This document shows, piece after piece, positions 35,725 to 44,062 of a DNA stretch of 64,000 nt. A model generated the notes under the pieces. The model worked only from the letters and a program-made list of their open reading frames with translations, was not told where the DNA came from and searched no databases. A program made the translations under genes and the position numbers. The stretch is taken from the NCBI GenBank assembly GCA_004017535.1, contig SAJS01000008.1, positions 62,001 through 126,000 on the forward strand, given 5' to 3'. Position 1 is the first letter of the stretch. Every line of letters starts with the position of its first letter. Source of the stretch: Mesorhizobium sp. Lineage in GTDB: Bacteria; Pseudomonadota; Alphaproteobacteria; Rhizobiales; Rhizobiaceae.

Positions 35725-37220
35725 CACTTGATCCAATGCGCACGTTTGCCGATCTCGACGTGGACGGACTTCACCTGTGTGTATTCCTCTACGCCGTACA
35801 TTCCGGCCTCTCTTCCCCAGCCGGACTGCTTGAACCCGCCGAGCGGCATTTCCGGCCCTCCGGCCATGATCGTGTTCACCCAGAACCGGCCGGCGCGCAC
35901 GCGCCGCGTCACCACCAGCGCCTTGTCGATGTTCTTTGTCCACACGCTGGCAGCCAGGCCATACACCGTGTCGTTGGCGAGGCCGATGGCCTCCTCGACT
36001 GTGTCGAAATGGAAGGACGACAGGACGGGCCCGAAGATTTCGTCGCGGGCAATCGACATTCCGGGCGTGACCCCGGAAAACAGTGTCGGCGCGATATACT
36101 GACCGCCGCCGATATCCAGCGCCTGCCCGCCGGCGACAAGCGTTGCCCCTTCGGCCTTGCCCTTGTCGATATAGCTCAGGATGGTTGAATTCTGCGCATC
36201 GGTGGTGATGGCTCCCACCTGCGTCTTCGTCTGCAGCGGATCGCCGACGACGATCCTGGTCATCTTGGCCGCGAGGATTTCCTCGAACTCGCGAGCGACC
36301 GAGCGCTCCACGATGACGCGGCTCGACGACACGCAGCACTGGCCCGTGTTGAAGCTTATGCCGAAGGCCGCGCCGTCCGCCGCGTCCTCGAGGTCGCTGT
36401 CCGCGAAGACGATGATCGGATTCTTGCCGCCCAGTTCCAGGCCGAGTTTCTTGAAGTTCGAGTCGGCCGCCGCATGGACGCATGAGCGTCCGATGGATGT
36501 CGAACCGGTAAAGGACAGCATGTCGACATCGGGATGCTCACTCAGGGCTTGGCCAATCGTCCGGCCCGATCCGGTGACGACGTTGTAGACGCCGTCCGGC
36601 GCGCCGGCTTCGGAAAGAATCTCGCCGAGCAGCAGCGTGGTCGCCGACGTGACCTCCGAAGGCTTGACGACCACGGTGCATCCGCTGGCCAGGATGAAGG
36701 GAATGCGTTCGCACAGGATCAGGAACGGGAAATTCCATGGCGTGATCAGCCCGACCACGCCAACCGGCTCGCGCAGCACCATGCCGAAAAGGCCATCGCC
36801 GAGATTGTTGAAGCTGTCGCCATGCAACAGCCTTGCGGCGCCCGCCCCGACCTCGAAGCAGGCAATGCAGTGATCGATCTCGCCGCGCGCCTGGGAGATC
36901 GGCTTGCCGTTCTCGAGGACTTCCCAATAGGCGATTTCGTCGCGGCGGCGGCGCAGGATCTCAGCTGCCCTCAGAAGCACTGCCGCGCGGTCGGCGCCTG
37001 AGAGTCCGGCCCACCGGCGATCCTCGAATGCGCGGCGCGCCGCCGCGACGGCGGCATTGAGGTCGTCCACCGTGCATCTGGGCGTGAGCGTCACCGGCAC
37101 GCCGTGGCCCGGCGACCGGCGCTCGAACAAAGCGCCGCCCTTGCGCCAGGTTCCGTCCGACCAGAACCCGAATTCGCGTGGTGCATCCGGCAGGGTTGCG
37201 CGGTCGGTGAAATCGAGCAT
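35724..37220 (-). CDS. NAD(P)-dependent aldehyde dehydrogenase
   Basis: A 498-residue aldehyde dehydrogenase of standard length. PWNFPFLILCERI is the cofactor-site segment, FTGSTSIG the nucleotide loop, LELGGKNP holds the general-base Glu, and NTGQCCVSSSR the nucleophilic Cys (first Cys of the pair by family alignment). EIFGPV, then the C-terminal PLGGFKQSGWGRE, complete the pattern. It likely oxidises the aldehyde made by the GMC enzyme to the acid that the CoA-transferase can then activate. A zinc alcohol dehydrogenase is encoded 65 bases upstream on the same strand. Confidence 0.95.
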   Translation of the reverse strand: MLDFTDRATLPDAPREFGFWSDGTWRKGGALFERRSPGHGVPVTLTPRCTVDDLNAAVAAARRAFEDRRWAGLSGADRAAVLLRAAEILRRRRDEIAYWEVLENGKPISQARGEIDHCIACFEVGAGAARLLHGDSFNNLGDGLFGMVLREPVGVVGLITPWNFPFLILCERIPFILASGCTVVVKPSEVTSATTLLLGEILSEAGAPDGVYNVVTGSGRTIGQALSEHPDVDMLSFTGSTSIGRSCVHAAADSNFKKLGLELGGKNPIIVFADSDLEDAADGAAFGISFNTGQCCVSSSRVIVERSVAREFEEILAAKMTRIVVGDPLQTKTQVGAITTDAQNSTILSYIDKGKAEGATLVAGGQALDIGGGQYIAPTLFSGVTPGMSIARDEIFGPVLSSFHFDTVEEAIGLANDTVYGLAASVWTKNIDKALVVTRRVRAGRFWVNTIMAGGPEMPLGGFKQSGWGREAGMYGVEEYTQVKSVHVEIGKRAHWIK

Positions 37221-37285
37221 GGAATGCCTCCGTTCTGGCGGTGCGCCGGCCGCCCGCCACCGTGGCAGGCGGGTCGCGCCGGCGC

Positions 37286-38317
37286 CTAGTTCAAAATGAT
37301 TTGCGTCTTGAGATCTCGAGGCCGCTCGGCCAGGGTCTCGAAGGCGCGCTGGATGTCGTCGAGCGGGAAGGTCGCGCGTGTGAACGCCTCGGTCCGGAAC
37401 CGGCCATGCGACAAGAGCGCCAGCGCATCGTGCATGTCTTCGCCCATGCCGGCGACCGAGCCCTTGAGACTGTTCTCCTCGAGGATGGTGCGCAGGATGT
37501 GGACCGGCACTGTGTCGTTGGGTCCGGTGAGGCCGAAGAAGGCGACATGGCCGCCCTTGCGGATGAGCTCGAAAGCGAGCGTGTAAAGCCGCGGCGAACC
37601 GACGCTCTCGATCACGAGATCCGCGCCGCGCCCGCCGGTCCTTTTCAGGACCTCCGCCTTGAGTTGGGCAGGATCGGCGACAGCTGCATCCGCACCGGCT
37701 TCAAGGGCAAGGCGGCAACGGTCTTCCGACAGGTCGGCGACGATGATTGGCGCGGCGCCGCACAGGCGCATCATCTGGACATGCAGATTGCCGATTGGTC
37801 CCGCGCCGAGGATCACGACGGACTGGCCGAAACTCGCATGCGCCTTGCGCGCGGCCCGCACCACGCAGGACACCGGCTCCGTCAGGGCAAGCACCTCGAC
37901 CGGCACATCGTCCGGAGCCGGTATGACAAGCCTGGCCGGCACGCACACATATTCGGCGAAGGCGCCGTCGCGCCCGATGCCCACCTGCGTCATGGTCGGG
38001 CAGTTCAGGATCTCGTTGCGGCGACACCAATAGCACTGGCCACAGCCGACATTGATGTCCGCGACGCAGGTCGTGCCTGGCTTGATATGCTTCACACGCT
38101 CGCCTGTCGCGGCGACCGTCCCGGCGAACTCGTGGCCCGGCACCAACGGCAGCCGATCGGCCGCATAGTGACCGTTGAACATATGAATATCGGTGCCGCA
38201 TATGCCGGTCCGCTGGACACGGATCAAGGCGTCGTCGGATCCCACTTCCGGAACGGCGACCTCGCGCAGGTCGAAACGGTGCGGAGCGGTCAGGACGGCG
38301 GCGCGCATTGTTGCCAT
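37286..38317 (-). CDS. zinc-dependent alcohol/polyol dehydrogenase (MDR family)
   Basis: A 343-residue medium-chain dehydrogenase. Catalytic zinc ligands lie in GICGTDIHMFNGHY and PLVPGHEFAG; the structural zinc Cys cluster CGQCYWCRRNEILNC is intact; the Rossmann motif is ILGAGPIGNLHVQMM. It is closest to sorbitol, L-idonate 5- or galactitol dehydrogenases rather than simple ethanol dehydrogenases. The stop abuts the ABC permease gene (next stop codon region at 38319) on the same strand, so uptake and oxidation are in one operon. A polyol or sugar acid oxidised at a secondary hydroxyl is the likeliest substrate. Confidence 0.92.
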   Translation of the reverse strand: MATMRAAVLTAPHRFDLREVAVPEVGSDDALIRVQRTGICGTDIHMFNGHYAADRLPLVPGHEFAGTVAATGERVKHIKPGTTCVADINVGCGQCYWCRRNEILNCPTMTQVGIGRDGAFAEYVCVPARLVIPAPDDVPVEVLALTEPVSCVVRAARKAHASFGQSVVILGAGPIGNLHVQMMRLCGAAPIIVADLSEDRCRLALEAGADAAVADPAQLKAEVLKRTGGRGADLVIESVGSPRLYTLAFELIRKGGHVAFFGLTGPNDTVPVHILRTILEENSLKGSVAGMGEDMHDALALLSHGRFRTEAFTRATFPLDDIQRAFETLAERPRDLKTQIILN

Positions 38318-38318
38318 C

Positions 38319-39260
38319 TCACTTCACCGTGCGAAGCTTGGAGCGGTCGATGGTCAAGGCGATGGCTGCGATCAGCACCAGGCCGAACACCATCTGTTGC
38401 TGCGTCGCCGCGATGCCGAAATAGAGCATCGAGGCGCGGATGACCGCCACGATCAGTGTGCCGATCGCGGTATTGAGCACACCGCCGACGCCGCCCGTCA
38501 GCGGCGTTCCGCCGACAAGCACCGCGACGATGGCCGGCAGCAGGAAGCCGTTGGCGATCGTCGGCGCGCCGCCCGACAGCTTGACGGAGAACAGCAGCCC
38601 GGCCACCGCGGCCAGCCCTCCGGATATCGCAAAGGCGAGGATTTTGTAACGGGCGACGTTGAGACCGGACGCGGCCGCGGCCAGTTCGCCGGCGCCCACG
38701 GCCTTCAGCGCGCGTCCGAGGACCGTTCGCCGTTCTATGAGCAGGCAGATCGCCAGCAGGCCGATGGCGATGAAGAGCTCGTGCGGCACGACGCCGGTTC
38801 GACCGATCATCCAGCCGAACGTCTCGTTGCGCTGGGTGGCGTCCATGTTCAGGGCGCGGTTGCCGGAAAGCCATTGCGCCACCGAGAAGCAGATGCCGCC
38901 GACGGCCAGCGTGGAGATGAAGGATGGGACATACATGCGGGTTGTCAGGTAGCCGGAGAGTGTTCCCAGCGTGAATCCGGCAAGGATGCAGAGTCCCGCG
39001 ACCCAGATCCCCAGCGGCGCCAGGTAGACCGAGGCGACGACGGTGATCATGTTCGCCATCGACTGTGCCGACAGGTCGATGCCGCCGATGTAGATGGCGA
39101 AGGTCAGTCCCAGCGCCATGATGAACAGCGGCACGATATCGCCTGCAAGGCTCAGCAGATTGGCCGGCTTGAGGAAGCTCGGATCAGCGATGCCGACGAT
39201 CGTGACCAGGACCAGAAGAGTGATCCAGGGGAAGTGCGGCTTGAGGCGTTGGATGTCCAT
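38319..39260 (-). CDS. CUT2 sugar ABC transporter permease (RbsC-like)
   Basis: A 313-residue permease of the ribose/branched-chain type (BPD_transp_2), with about 8-10 membrane segments. Family signatures include TFAIYIGGIDLSAQSMANM, FISTLAVGGICFSVAQWLSG and VLVGGTPLTGGVGGVLNT near the end. It is one of two permeases in this CUT2 operon, which probably pair as a heterodimer. It lies 9 bases downstream of the ATPase gene. Confidence 0.93.
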   Translation of the reverse strand: MDIQRLKPHFPWITLLVLVTIVGIADPSFLKPANLLSLAGDIVPLFIMALGLTFAIYIGGIDLSAQSMANMITVVASVYLAPLGIWVAGLCILAGFTLGTLSGYLTTRMYVPSFISTLAVGGICFSVAQWLSGNRALNMDATQRNETFGWMIGRTGVVPHELFIAIGLLAICLLIERRTVLGRALKAVGAGELAAAASGLNVARYKILAFAISGGLAAVAGLLFSVKLSGGAPTIANGFLLPAIVAVLVGGTPLTGGVGGVLNTAIGTLIVAVIRASMLYFGIAATQQQMVFGLVLIAAIALTIDRSKLRTVK

Positions 39261-39269
39261 GGAGGCCTC

Positions 39270-40775
39270 TCAGATCATGTAGTGCAGAAGGTCGTAGAGC
39301 GTCGGCTTGGAACCGGGCACGCAGTCGAAGCGCTTCTGGATCTCGCCGTCCTTGATGACGACGATGGTGTGGGAGAGGCCGATCGCCTCTTCGAGCGTGT
39401 CGGCGACCAGGACAACGCCGACCCCGTCGTCGCACATCTCCCTGATCATGTCGTACACATCCTCCTTGGCGCCGATGTCCAGGCCTCGGGTCGGATGATC
39501 GAGCAGCATGATGTCGGAGCCGCCCGACCGCCATTTGGCGAGCACGACCTTCTGCTGGTTGCCGCCGGAAAGGTTGCCGCAGTCGGCATATTCGGAGCTT
39601 GCCTTGATGGCGAGCTTGCCGATCCATTTCCTGGCCAGGGCCCGCTCGTCGGCCACGTCGAGCCAGCCCATCCGCGCGTAGTGCGGCATTTGCGAGAGCG
39701 TCATGTTCTCGTAGACATTCATGCCGGCCACGATGCCCTCGATCTTGCGCTCGCGCGGCACATAGCCGACGCCGCGCTCCACCGCTCCGCGGGCGGTCAG
39801 CCTGGAGACGGTCTCGCCCTTGATCTTCAGCGTGCCCTTGGTGGGCGTGCGCATGCCGTAGATTGTTCGAAGGATCGCTTCGCGGCCGGAGCCCTCGGTG
39901 CCGACCAGGCACAGGACCTCGCCGGCATGCAGCGTCAGCGAGATATCGTGAACCCGTCCCGGCAGGTCCACGCCCGACAGCTCCACCAGCGGCCTCGTCG
40001 CGTCGTAGGGCTTTTGCCGCTGCTCACGGTAATATTCCTTGTCGACATGGCGGCCGACCATCTTGTGCTGGATCGCCTCCGGCGTCGCCGCGCCGCGCGA
40101 GACGACATCGACCACCTGGCCGTCCTTCATCACGTAGATGCGGTCCGAGAGCTCCATTACCTCGTCCATGCGATGGGATACGAAGATGAACGAAGCGCGC
40201 GTCGTCAGTTCCCGCACGAGCTTGAACAACAGCTTCACCTCTTCCTCGGCCAGCACCGAGGTCGGCTCGTCGAGCAGGACGACCAGATGGCCCTGCACCC
40301 GCTCCTCCAGCGTCAGCACCTTCGCCAGTTCCACAAGCTGGCGCTGCGCGAAGGAAAGGCTTGAGGTGATGGTGCGCGGATCGATATCGAGCTTGACCTT
40401 TGCAAGCTGCTTCCTGGCGGCTTTGGCCATCGCCTTCCAGTTGACCACGCCGAAGCGTGAGAACTGGTCTTCATAGCCCAGGAAGATGTTTTCCATCACG
40501 GACAGGTTGGTGATCAGCGATTGCTCCTGAAACACCATGCCGATGCCTCGCTCCATGGCGTCGCGCGGGCCGCCGAAGCGGACAGGCTTGCCATCGATGA
40601 GCATCTCGCCGCCGTCGGGCTGGTAGGCGCCGTAGATCACCTTCATGAGCGTGGATTTGCCAGCGCCATTCTCGCCTACCAGCCCGACGATCTCGCCCCG
40701 GCTGATGGAAAAGTCGACCGATTTCAGCGCATGGACGCCCGGAAACTTCTTTTCGACGGCTTTCAATTCATACAT
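39270..40775 (-). CDS. CUT2 sugar ABC transporter ATP-binding protein (RbsA-like, altered second site)
   Basis: A 501-residue protein with two nucleotide-binding domains. NBD1 has Walker A GENGAGKSTLMKV and Walker B LLDEPTSVL. In NBD2 the Walker A is degenerate (GTEGSGREA), as is usual for this family, but the Walker B region reads LLDHPTRGLD: the expected catalytic Glu is His (codon read as GAT CAT CCG on the coding strand). The signature LSGGNQQK is intact. NBD1 can still hydrolyse ATP, so the transporter may work, with altered asymmetry. It lies between two permeases of the same operon. Confidence 0.92.
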   Translation of the reverse strand: MYELKAVEKKFPGVHALKSVDFSISRGEIVGLVGENGAGKSTLMKVIYGAYQPDGGEMLIDGKPVRFGGPRDAMERGIGMVFQEQSLITNLSVMENIFLGYEDQFSRFGVVNWKAMAKAARKQLAKVKLDIDPRTITSSLSFAQRQLVELAKVLTLEERVQGHLVVLLDEPTSVLAEEEVKLLFKLVRELTTRASFIFVSHRMDEVMELSDRIYVMKDGQVVDVVSRGAATPEAIQHKMVGRHVDKEYYREQRQKPYDATRPLVELSGVDLPGRVHDISLTLHAGEVLCLVGTEGSGREAILRTIYGMRTPTKGTLKIKGETVSRLTARGAVERGVGYVPRERKIEGIVAGMNVYENMTLSQMPHYARMGWLDVADERALARKWIGKLAIKASSEYADCGNLSGGNQQKVVLAKWRSGGSDIMLLDHPTRGLDIGAKEDVYDMIREMCDDGVGVVLVADTLEEAIGLSHTIVVIKDGEIQKRFDCVPGSKPTLYDLLHYMI

Positions 40776-40782
40776 TGCGGCC

Positions 40783-41766
40783 TCACTTGACGAACGCGAC
40801 CGCGCGCCGGTCCGTCGACAGGATGACCGCGATGATGACCAGCAGCCCGAGAACGGCGGCCTGCAGGAAATCGGGCAGGCCGATGACCACCATGCCGTTG
40901 TTGATGACGGCGACGATCAGGACGCCGACGAGCGTGTTCCACACGCCGCCGATGCCACCCCATAGCGCCACCCCGCCGACCACCACCGAAGTGATGGACA
41001 TGAACATGAAGTTCGATCCGGTGACGGATTCGGCCTGGCCGAGCTTCGCCACCTGCAGGATCGCCGCGATCGCGTAAAAGAAGCCGGCAAGCGAGAAGCC
41101 GGCCATCCTCACATGCTGCACCCGCACGCCCGAGGCATGGGCGAGTTCCTCGCCGCCGCCGACCGCATAAAAGTAACGCCCAAGGCGGGTTTGGGACTGG
41201 ATGAACCAGGCGAGGACGAGGCAGAGGCCCGCGACATAGACCATCAGCGGAAAGCCGAGGATGCGCCAGGTCAGCAGGGCGCGGAACGTCGGATCGTCAA
41301 ATTTGACGATGTCGCCGCCGGTCAGCAGGATCGCGGCGCCCGTGCCGACGAATCCGAGCGCGAGGCTCGCCATGAAGGATGGTATCTTCAGCTTGACGTG
41401 GATGAAACCGTTCACCAGGCCGGTCGCGGCCCCGACGGCAAGAATGACCGGGATTGCGATCCAGCCGCCCGACGCGAGCGTTCCGCCGAGCGCCAGCATC
41501 AGGAAGCAAAAAAGGACGGCCGTCAGGGAAACGACGCCCTCCATGGAAAGGTCGATGGAACCCATCACGATGATGAAAGTCACCCCGATCGCCACCATGA
41601 GCGCGGGCGCCGCCGCGATCGCGATGCGCGCGAAGTTGCGTTGCGACAGGAATGAGGGGTTTATCGCCGTGAACAGCACTATGAGCGCGAGAAGCACCAT
41701 GAAGGGCGCCCAGCGGATCGCGTTCTCCCGCGTGAGGATGCGTGGCAACTCCGGCCTCCCGTCCAA
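40783..41766 (-). CDS. CUT2 sugar ABC transporter permease (RbsC-like)
   Basis: A 327-residue permease of the RbsC family with 8-10 membrane segments. Signatures: FIIVMGSIDLSMEGVVSLTAV near residue 63, FMASLALGFVGTGAAILL, and the C-terminal VVGGVALWGGIGGVWNTLVG. It is the second permease of the operon and lies 7 bases upstream of the ATPase gene. A stem-loop (41783-41806) separates it from the upstream binding-protein gene. Confidence 0.93.
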   Translation of the reverse strand: MDGRPELPRILTRENAIRWAPFMVLLALIVLFTAINPSFLSQRNFARIAIAAAPALMVAIGVTFIIVMGSIDLSMEGVVSLTAVLFCFLMLALGGTLASGGWIAIPVILAVGAATGLVNGFIHVKLKIPSFMASLALGFVGTGAAILLTGGDIVKFDDPTFRALLTWRILGFPLMVYVAGLCLVLAWFIQSQTRLGRYFYAVGGGEELAHASGVRVQHVRMAGFSLAGFFYAIAAILQVAKLGQAESVTGSNFMFMSITSVVVGGVALWGGIGGVWNTLVGVLIVAVINNGMVVIGLPDFLQAAVLGLLVIIAVILSTDRRAVAFVK

Positions 41767-41782
41767 GTGTGCCGTGTAGGGG

Positions 41783-41806
41783 GAGCGGCCCGTTTCAGGG
41801 CCGCTC
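41783..41806. terminator. intercistronic stem-loop after the binding-protein gene
   Basis: A perfect 9-base stem (GAGCGGCCC and its complement) with a 6-base loop GTTTCA lies between the binding-protein stop (41821) and the first permease start (41766). Like the hairpin at 8867, it lacks a U-run and may set the binding protein to permease ratio. Confidence 0.5.
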
Positions 41807-41820
41807 GATCGAGCTTCGTA

Positions 41821-42933
41821 TCACTTGTACTTGATCTGGCCGTTGCTCGGTCCCCAGAAATCCTTCCAATTGTAGGAAGGAACGGCGTCCAGATATTTGG
41901 CCTTGAAGTCCGCGGCGTCCTTCTTGGTGACGAGGACCGTCGGGCCGTAGAATTCGCGGTGCTCCTTCGGTTCCTCCGAAGGCTTGAAGGCGCCGGTCGC
42001 GGCGTAATAGGCGAGCGCCGCCGTGATGCCGCCGCCCCAGTGCGGATTGGTGAAGACGGTCGCCAGGAGCTTGCCGTCCATCACCAGCTTCACGGCTTCC
42101 GGATTTCCGTCATAGGCGACGATCGGCATATTCTCGATCCCCTCGGCGCGCAGCGCCTCGATCACGCCATAGGCGATGTTGTCGTTGGCGCAGTGCACTC
42201 CGGTGATCTTGTCGCCGAAGCGCGTCAGGAAAGACGCCATCAGCTCCGTGCCCTTGGTCGTGTCCCAGTCGGCGGGCTGGGCATCGAGAAGCTCGATATC
42301 GGGAAAGTCCTTCAAGGCGTTCTTCAAGCCGTTCAGACGCTCGATTGCCGGGTTGTTGGCGGCAATGCCACCCAGATGCACGACGCCACCCTTGCCGCCC
42401 ATGGCGTCGAACAGGATCCGCGCCGTCTGCTCGGCCGGCTTCTCGTCCGACCAGGTCATGTGCGAGACGTAATTGTCGCTGATGTCCCACGGGTGCAGGT
42501 CGTCGGTCTTGTTCCAGATCGTGGAAATGTAGGCGCCGGCGTCGCGCACAGCCTCGACCACCGGACGGGCGTTCGGGCTGTCATTGGCGTCGCAAGCGAT
42601 AGCGCACTTGCCGCCGGTCTTGGCCAGGAAGGCCTTGATGTCGGCCAGCGACTTTTCGGATGACCCTTCGTTGATCAGCGAGACGAGGGAATCCTTGGGC
42701 TTGCCGAGGGACTCCACGAATGCCTCGCCGCCCGACACGATCGAGTTCCAGTAAGCCGAGGCGCGGTCGCGGTACGACCAGGCGATCGCCGGGTCGCTGA
42801 TCGCCGCCCGGGCAGCGCCGCCGCCGAAGGCGAATGGCACGGCCATCGCCCCCATGCCGGCAGCCGTGGCAAGCAGGAAATTGCGCCGATTGACGATCTC
42901 GCGCTCGATGAAATCCTTGATGAAAGTCGACAT
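41821..42933 (-). CDS. CUT2 sugar ABC transporter substrate-binding protein, Tat-type signal
   Basis: A 370-residue periplasmic binding protein of the RbsB-like family, somewhat long. The N-terminus carries a twin-arginine motif (NRRNFLLAT near residue 16) with likely cleavage after ARA near residue 42. Ligand-binding family features: ISTIWNKTDDLHPWDIS and GVHCANDNIAYGVIEAL. The start at 42933 has GGGAGGT upstream; the frame to 42984 is an extension with no match. It heads the CUT2 operon next to the TetR gene, with an operator-like site 96 bases upstream of its start. Ligand: an unidentified sugar or polyol. Confidence 0.93.
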   Translation of the reverse strand: MSTFIKDFIEREIVNRRNFLLATAAGMGAMAVPFAFGGGAARAAISDPAIAWSYRDRASAYWNSIVSGGEAFVESLGKPKDSLVSLINEGSSEKSLADIKAFLAKTGGKCAIACDANDSPNARPVVEAVRDAGAYISTIWNKTDDLHPWDISDNYVSHMTWSDEKPAEQTARILFDAMGGKGGVVHLGGIAANNPAIERLNGLKNALKDFPDIELLDAQPADWDTTKGTELMASFLTRFGDKITGVHCANDNIAYGVIEALRAEGIENMPIVAYDGNPEAVKLVMDGKLLATVFTNPHWGGGITAALAYYAATGAFKPSEEPKEHREFYGPTVLVTKKDAADFKAKYLDAVPSYNWKDFWGPSNGQIKYK

Positions 42934-43028
42934 GTTACCTCCCATTTGGCGACAGCCCGCAAGGGCGGGCCGTCTATTGAGCAACCTCGAGAAGCCAGGC
43001 CGTCCAAACCGCTCTCTTGGTCGCTGAA

Positions 43029-43044
43029 TGCACCATCTAGTTAC
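43029..43044. promoter_or_regulatory. TetR-type operator-like repeat, copy 4 (half-conserved)
   Basis: TGCACCA-TC-TAGTTAC keeps one perfect half-site (TAGTTAC) and a weaker other half. It lies in the gap between the divergent CUT2 binding-protein and TetR genes, fitting control of transport and autoregulation. Confidence 0.5.
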
Positions 43045-43124
43045 TTCCTGAATGTGCGAGAGTCAAGCGGTGGCACGGTGCGCGGCCTGTTGACTTCTTG
43101 GACAATTGAAATGACTTTCAGCGC

Positions 43125-43835
43125 ATGACCGATCGCCGACAGCACGCTGGAACTGGAACCAAGGGAGCGGCCAAAGTGGACGCAACGTCCGGAAAATCAG
43201 GCAATGTCGCCAAGAAGAAGCGGCTTCGGGATGCCGAAGCGACCAAGCTTCGTATTCTGGAAGCGGCGAAGAGCGATTTCGCCAAGAACGGCCTCGGCGG
43301 CGCGCGTGTCGATGTTATCGCGGCCAAGGCCAACGCCAACAAGCGTATGATTTATCATTACTTCGGCAGCAAGGACGGTCTTTTCCAGACTGTGGTGGAA
43401 AATGCCTATCTGGACATCCGCACGGCTGAGCAGAAACTTCATCTCGACGACCTGGAACCGAGGGATGCCCTTGAACGCCTCGTGCGGTTTACATGGCAGT
43501 ATTATCTGAAGAATCCGGAGTTCATTACCCTGGTCAACAGCGAGAACCTTCACCGCGGCAAGCATGTGAAGAAGTCCGAGCTGATCAAGACCGCCAGTCG
43601 CAAATTCGTCGCCATGGTGTCGGGCATACTTGAGCGGGGCGTCAGCAGCGGCGACTTCCGCGCCGGTATCGACCCTGTGCAGCTCAACATCACGATCGCC
43701 GCGATCGGATACTACTATCTGACCAACAGGTTCACAGGCTCGATTATTTTCGAGCGCGACCTCATGGAGAAAAACGCTCTAAATGAGCGTCTGGAATTCA
43801 ATATCGACACCATCATGCGGCTTGTGAGCGCCTGA
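43125..43835 (+). CDS. TetR-family transcriptional regulator
   Basis: A 236-residue TetR/AcrR regulator. The helix-turn-helix covers roughly residues 38-85 (ILEAAKSDFAKNGLGGARVDVIAAKANANKRMIYHYFGSKDGLF split across the motif), and a helical ligand domain follows. An N-terminal extension of about 35 residues, Gly/Lys/Arg rich, precedes the DNA-binding domain. It is divergent from the CUT2 operon. Four related 7-2-7 repeats in promoters from 26.5 to 43.0 kb are the natural candidates for its binding sites, which would make it the repressor of the whole cluster. The inducer is unknown. Confidence 0.93.
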   Translation: MTDRRQHAGTGTKGAAKVDATSGKSGNVAKKKRLRDAEATKLRILEAAKSDFAKNGLGGARVDVIAAKANANKRMIYHYFGSKDGLFQTVVENAYLDIRTAEQKLHLDDLEPRDALERLVRFTWQYYLKNPEFITLVNSENLHRGKHVKKSELIKTASRKFVAMVSGILERGVSSGDFRAGIDPVQLNITIAAIGYYYLTNRFTGSIIFERDLMEKNALNERLEFNIDTIMRLVSA

Positions 43836-44005
43836 CGTTTGGATCGTCGGGATGAAAGCTACGGCATCTATCGCGGTTTGATTGAACAGGGCATCTGCCA
43901 GGGTGCCTGGTCCTGGATCGTCGCGATCCCGGCGAACCCCGGTGGAGATCAGGCGCGCCTGGTCCTGCGCCAAACCTCTGTTGAGCGCAACGGATGGCGG
44001 CCGCA

Positions 44006-44034
44006 GAGCTCAGCCGACCGGGCCGGCTGAGCTC
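44006..44034. terminator. bidirectional terminator hairpin between tetR and adhP genes
   Basis: A perfect 11-base stem (GAGCTCAGCCG and its complement) with a 7-base loop lies between the convergent TetR and alcohol dehydrogenase genes. It is the strongest structure in the 227-base gap, which holds no convincing gene. Confidence 0.65.
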
Positions 44035-44062
44035 GCGTTCCGAGGATTACAGCCGCGGCGCC

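Noticed and set aside
35725-36483. N-terminal extension fusing the GMC oxidoreductase to upstream sequence
   Set aside because: The extension is another frame of the aldehyde dehydrogenase gene; the FAD motif begins right after the ATG at 35724, which overlaps the preceding stop.
38193-40364. 723-codon open frame on the plus strand
   Set aside because: It lies wholly opposite the CUT2 permease/ATPase genes, is rich in His, Arg and Asp as expected for an antisense frame of high-GC coding DNA, and has no family motifs.
43839-44030. 63-codon frame after the TetR gene
   Set aside because: No ribosome site, no recognisable domain, and it runs into the terminator hairpin.
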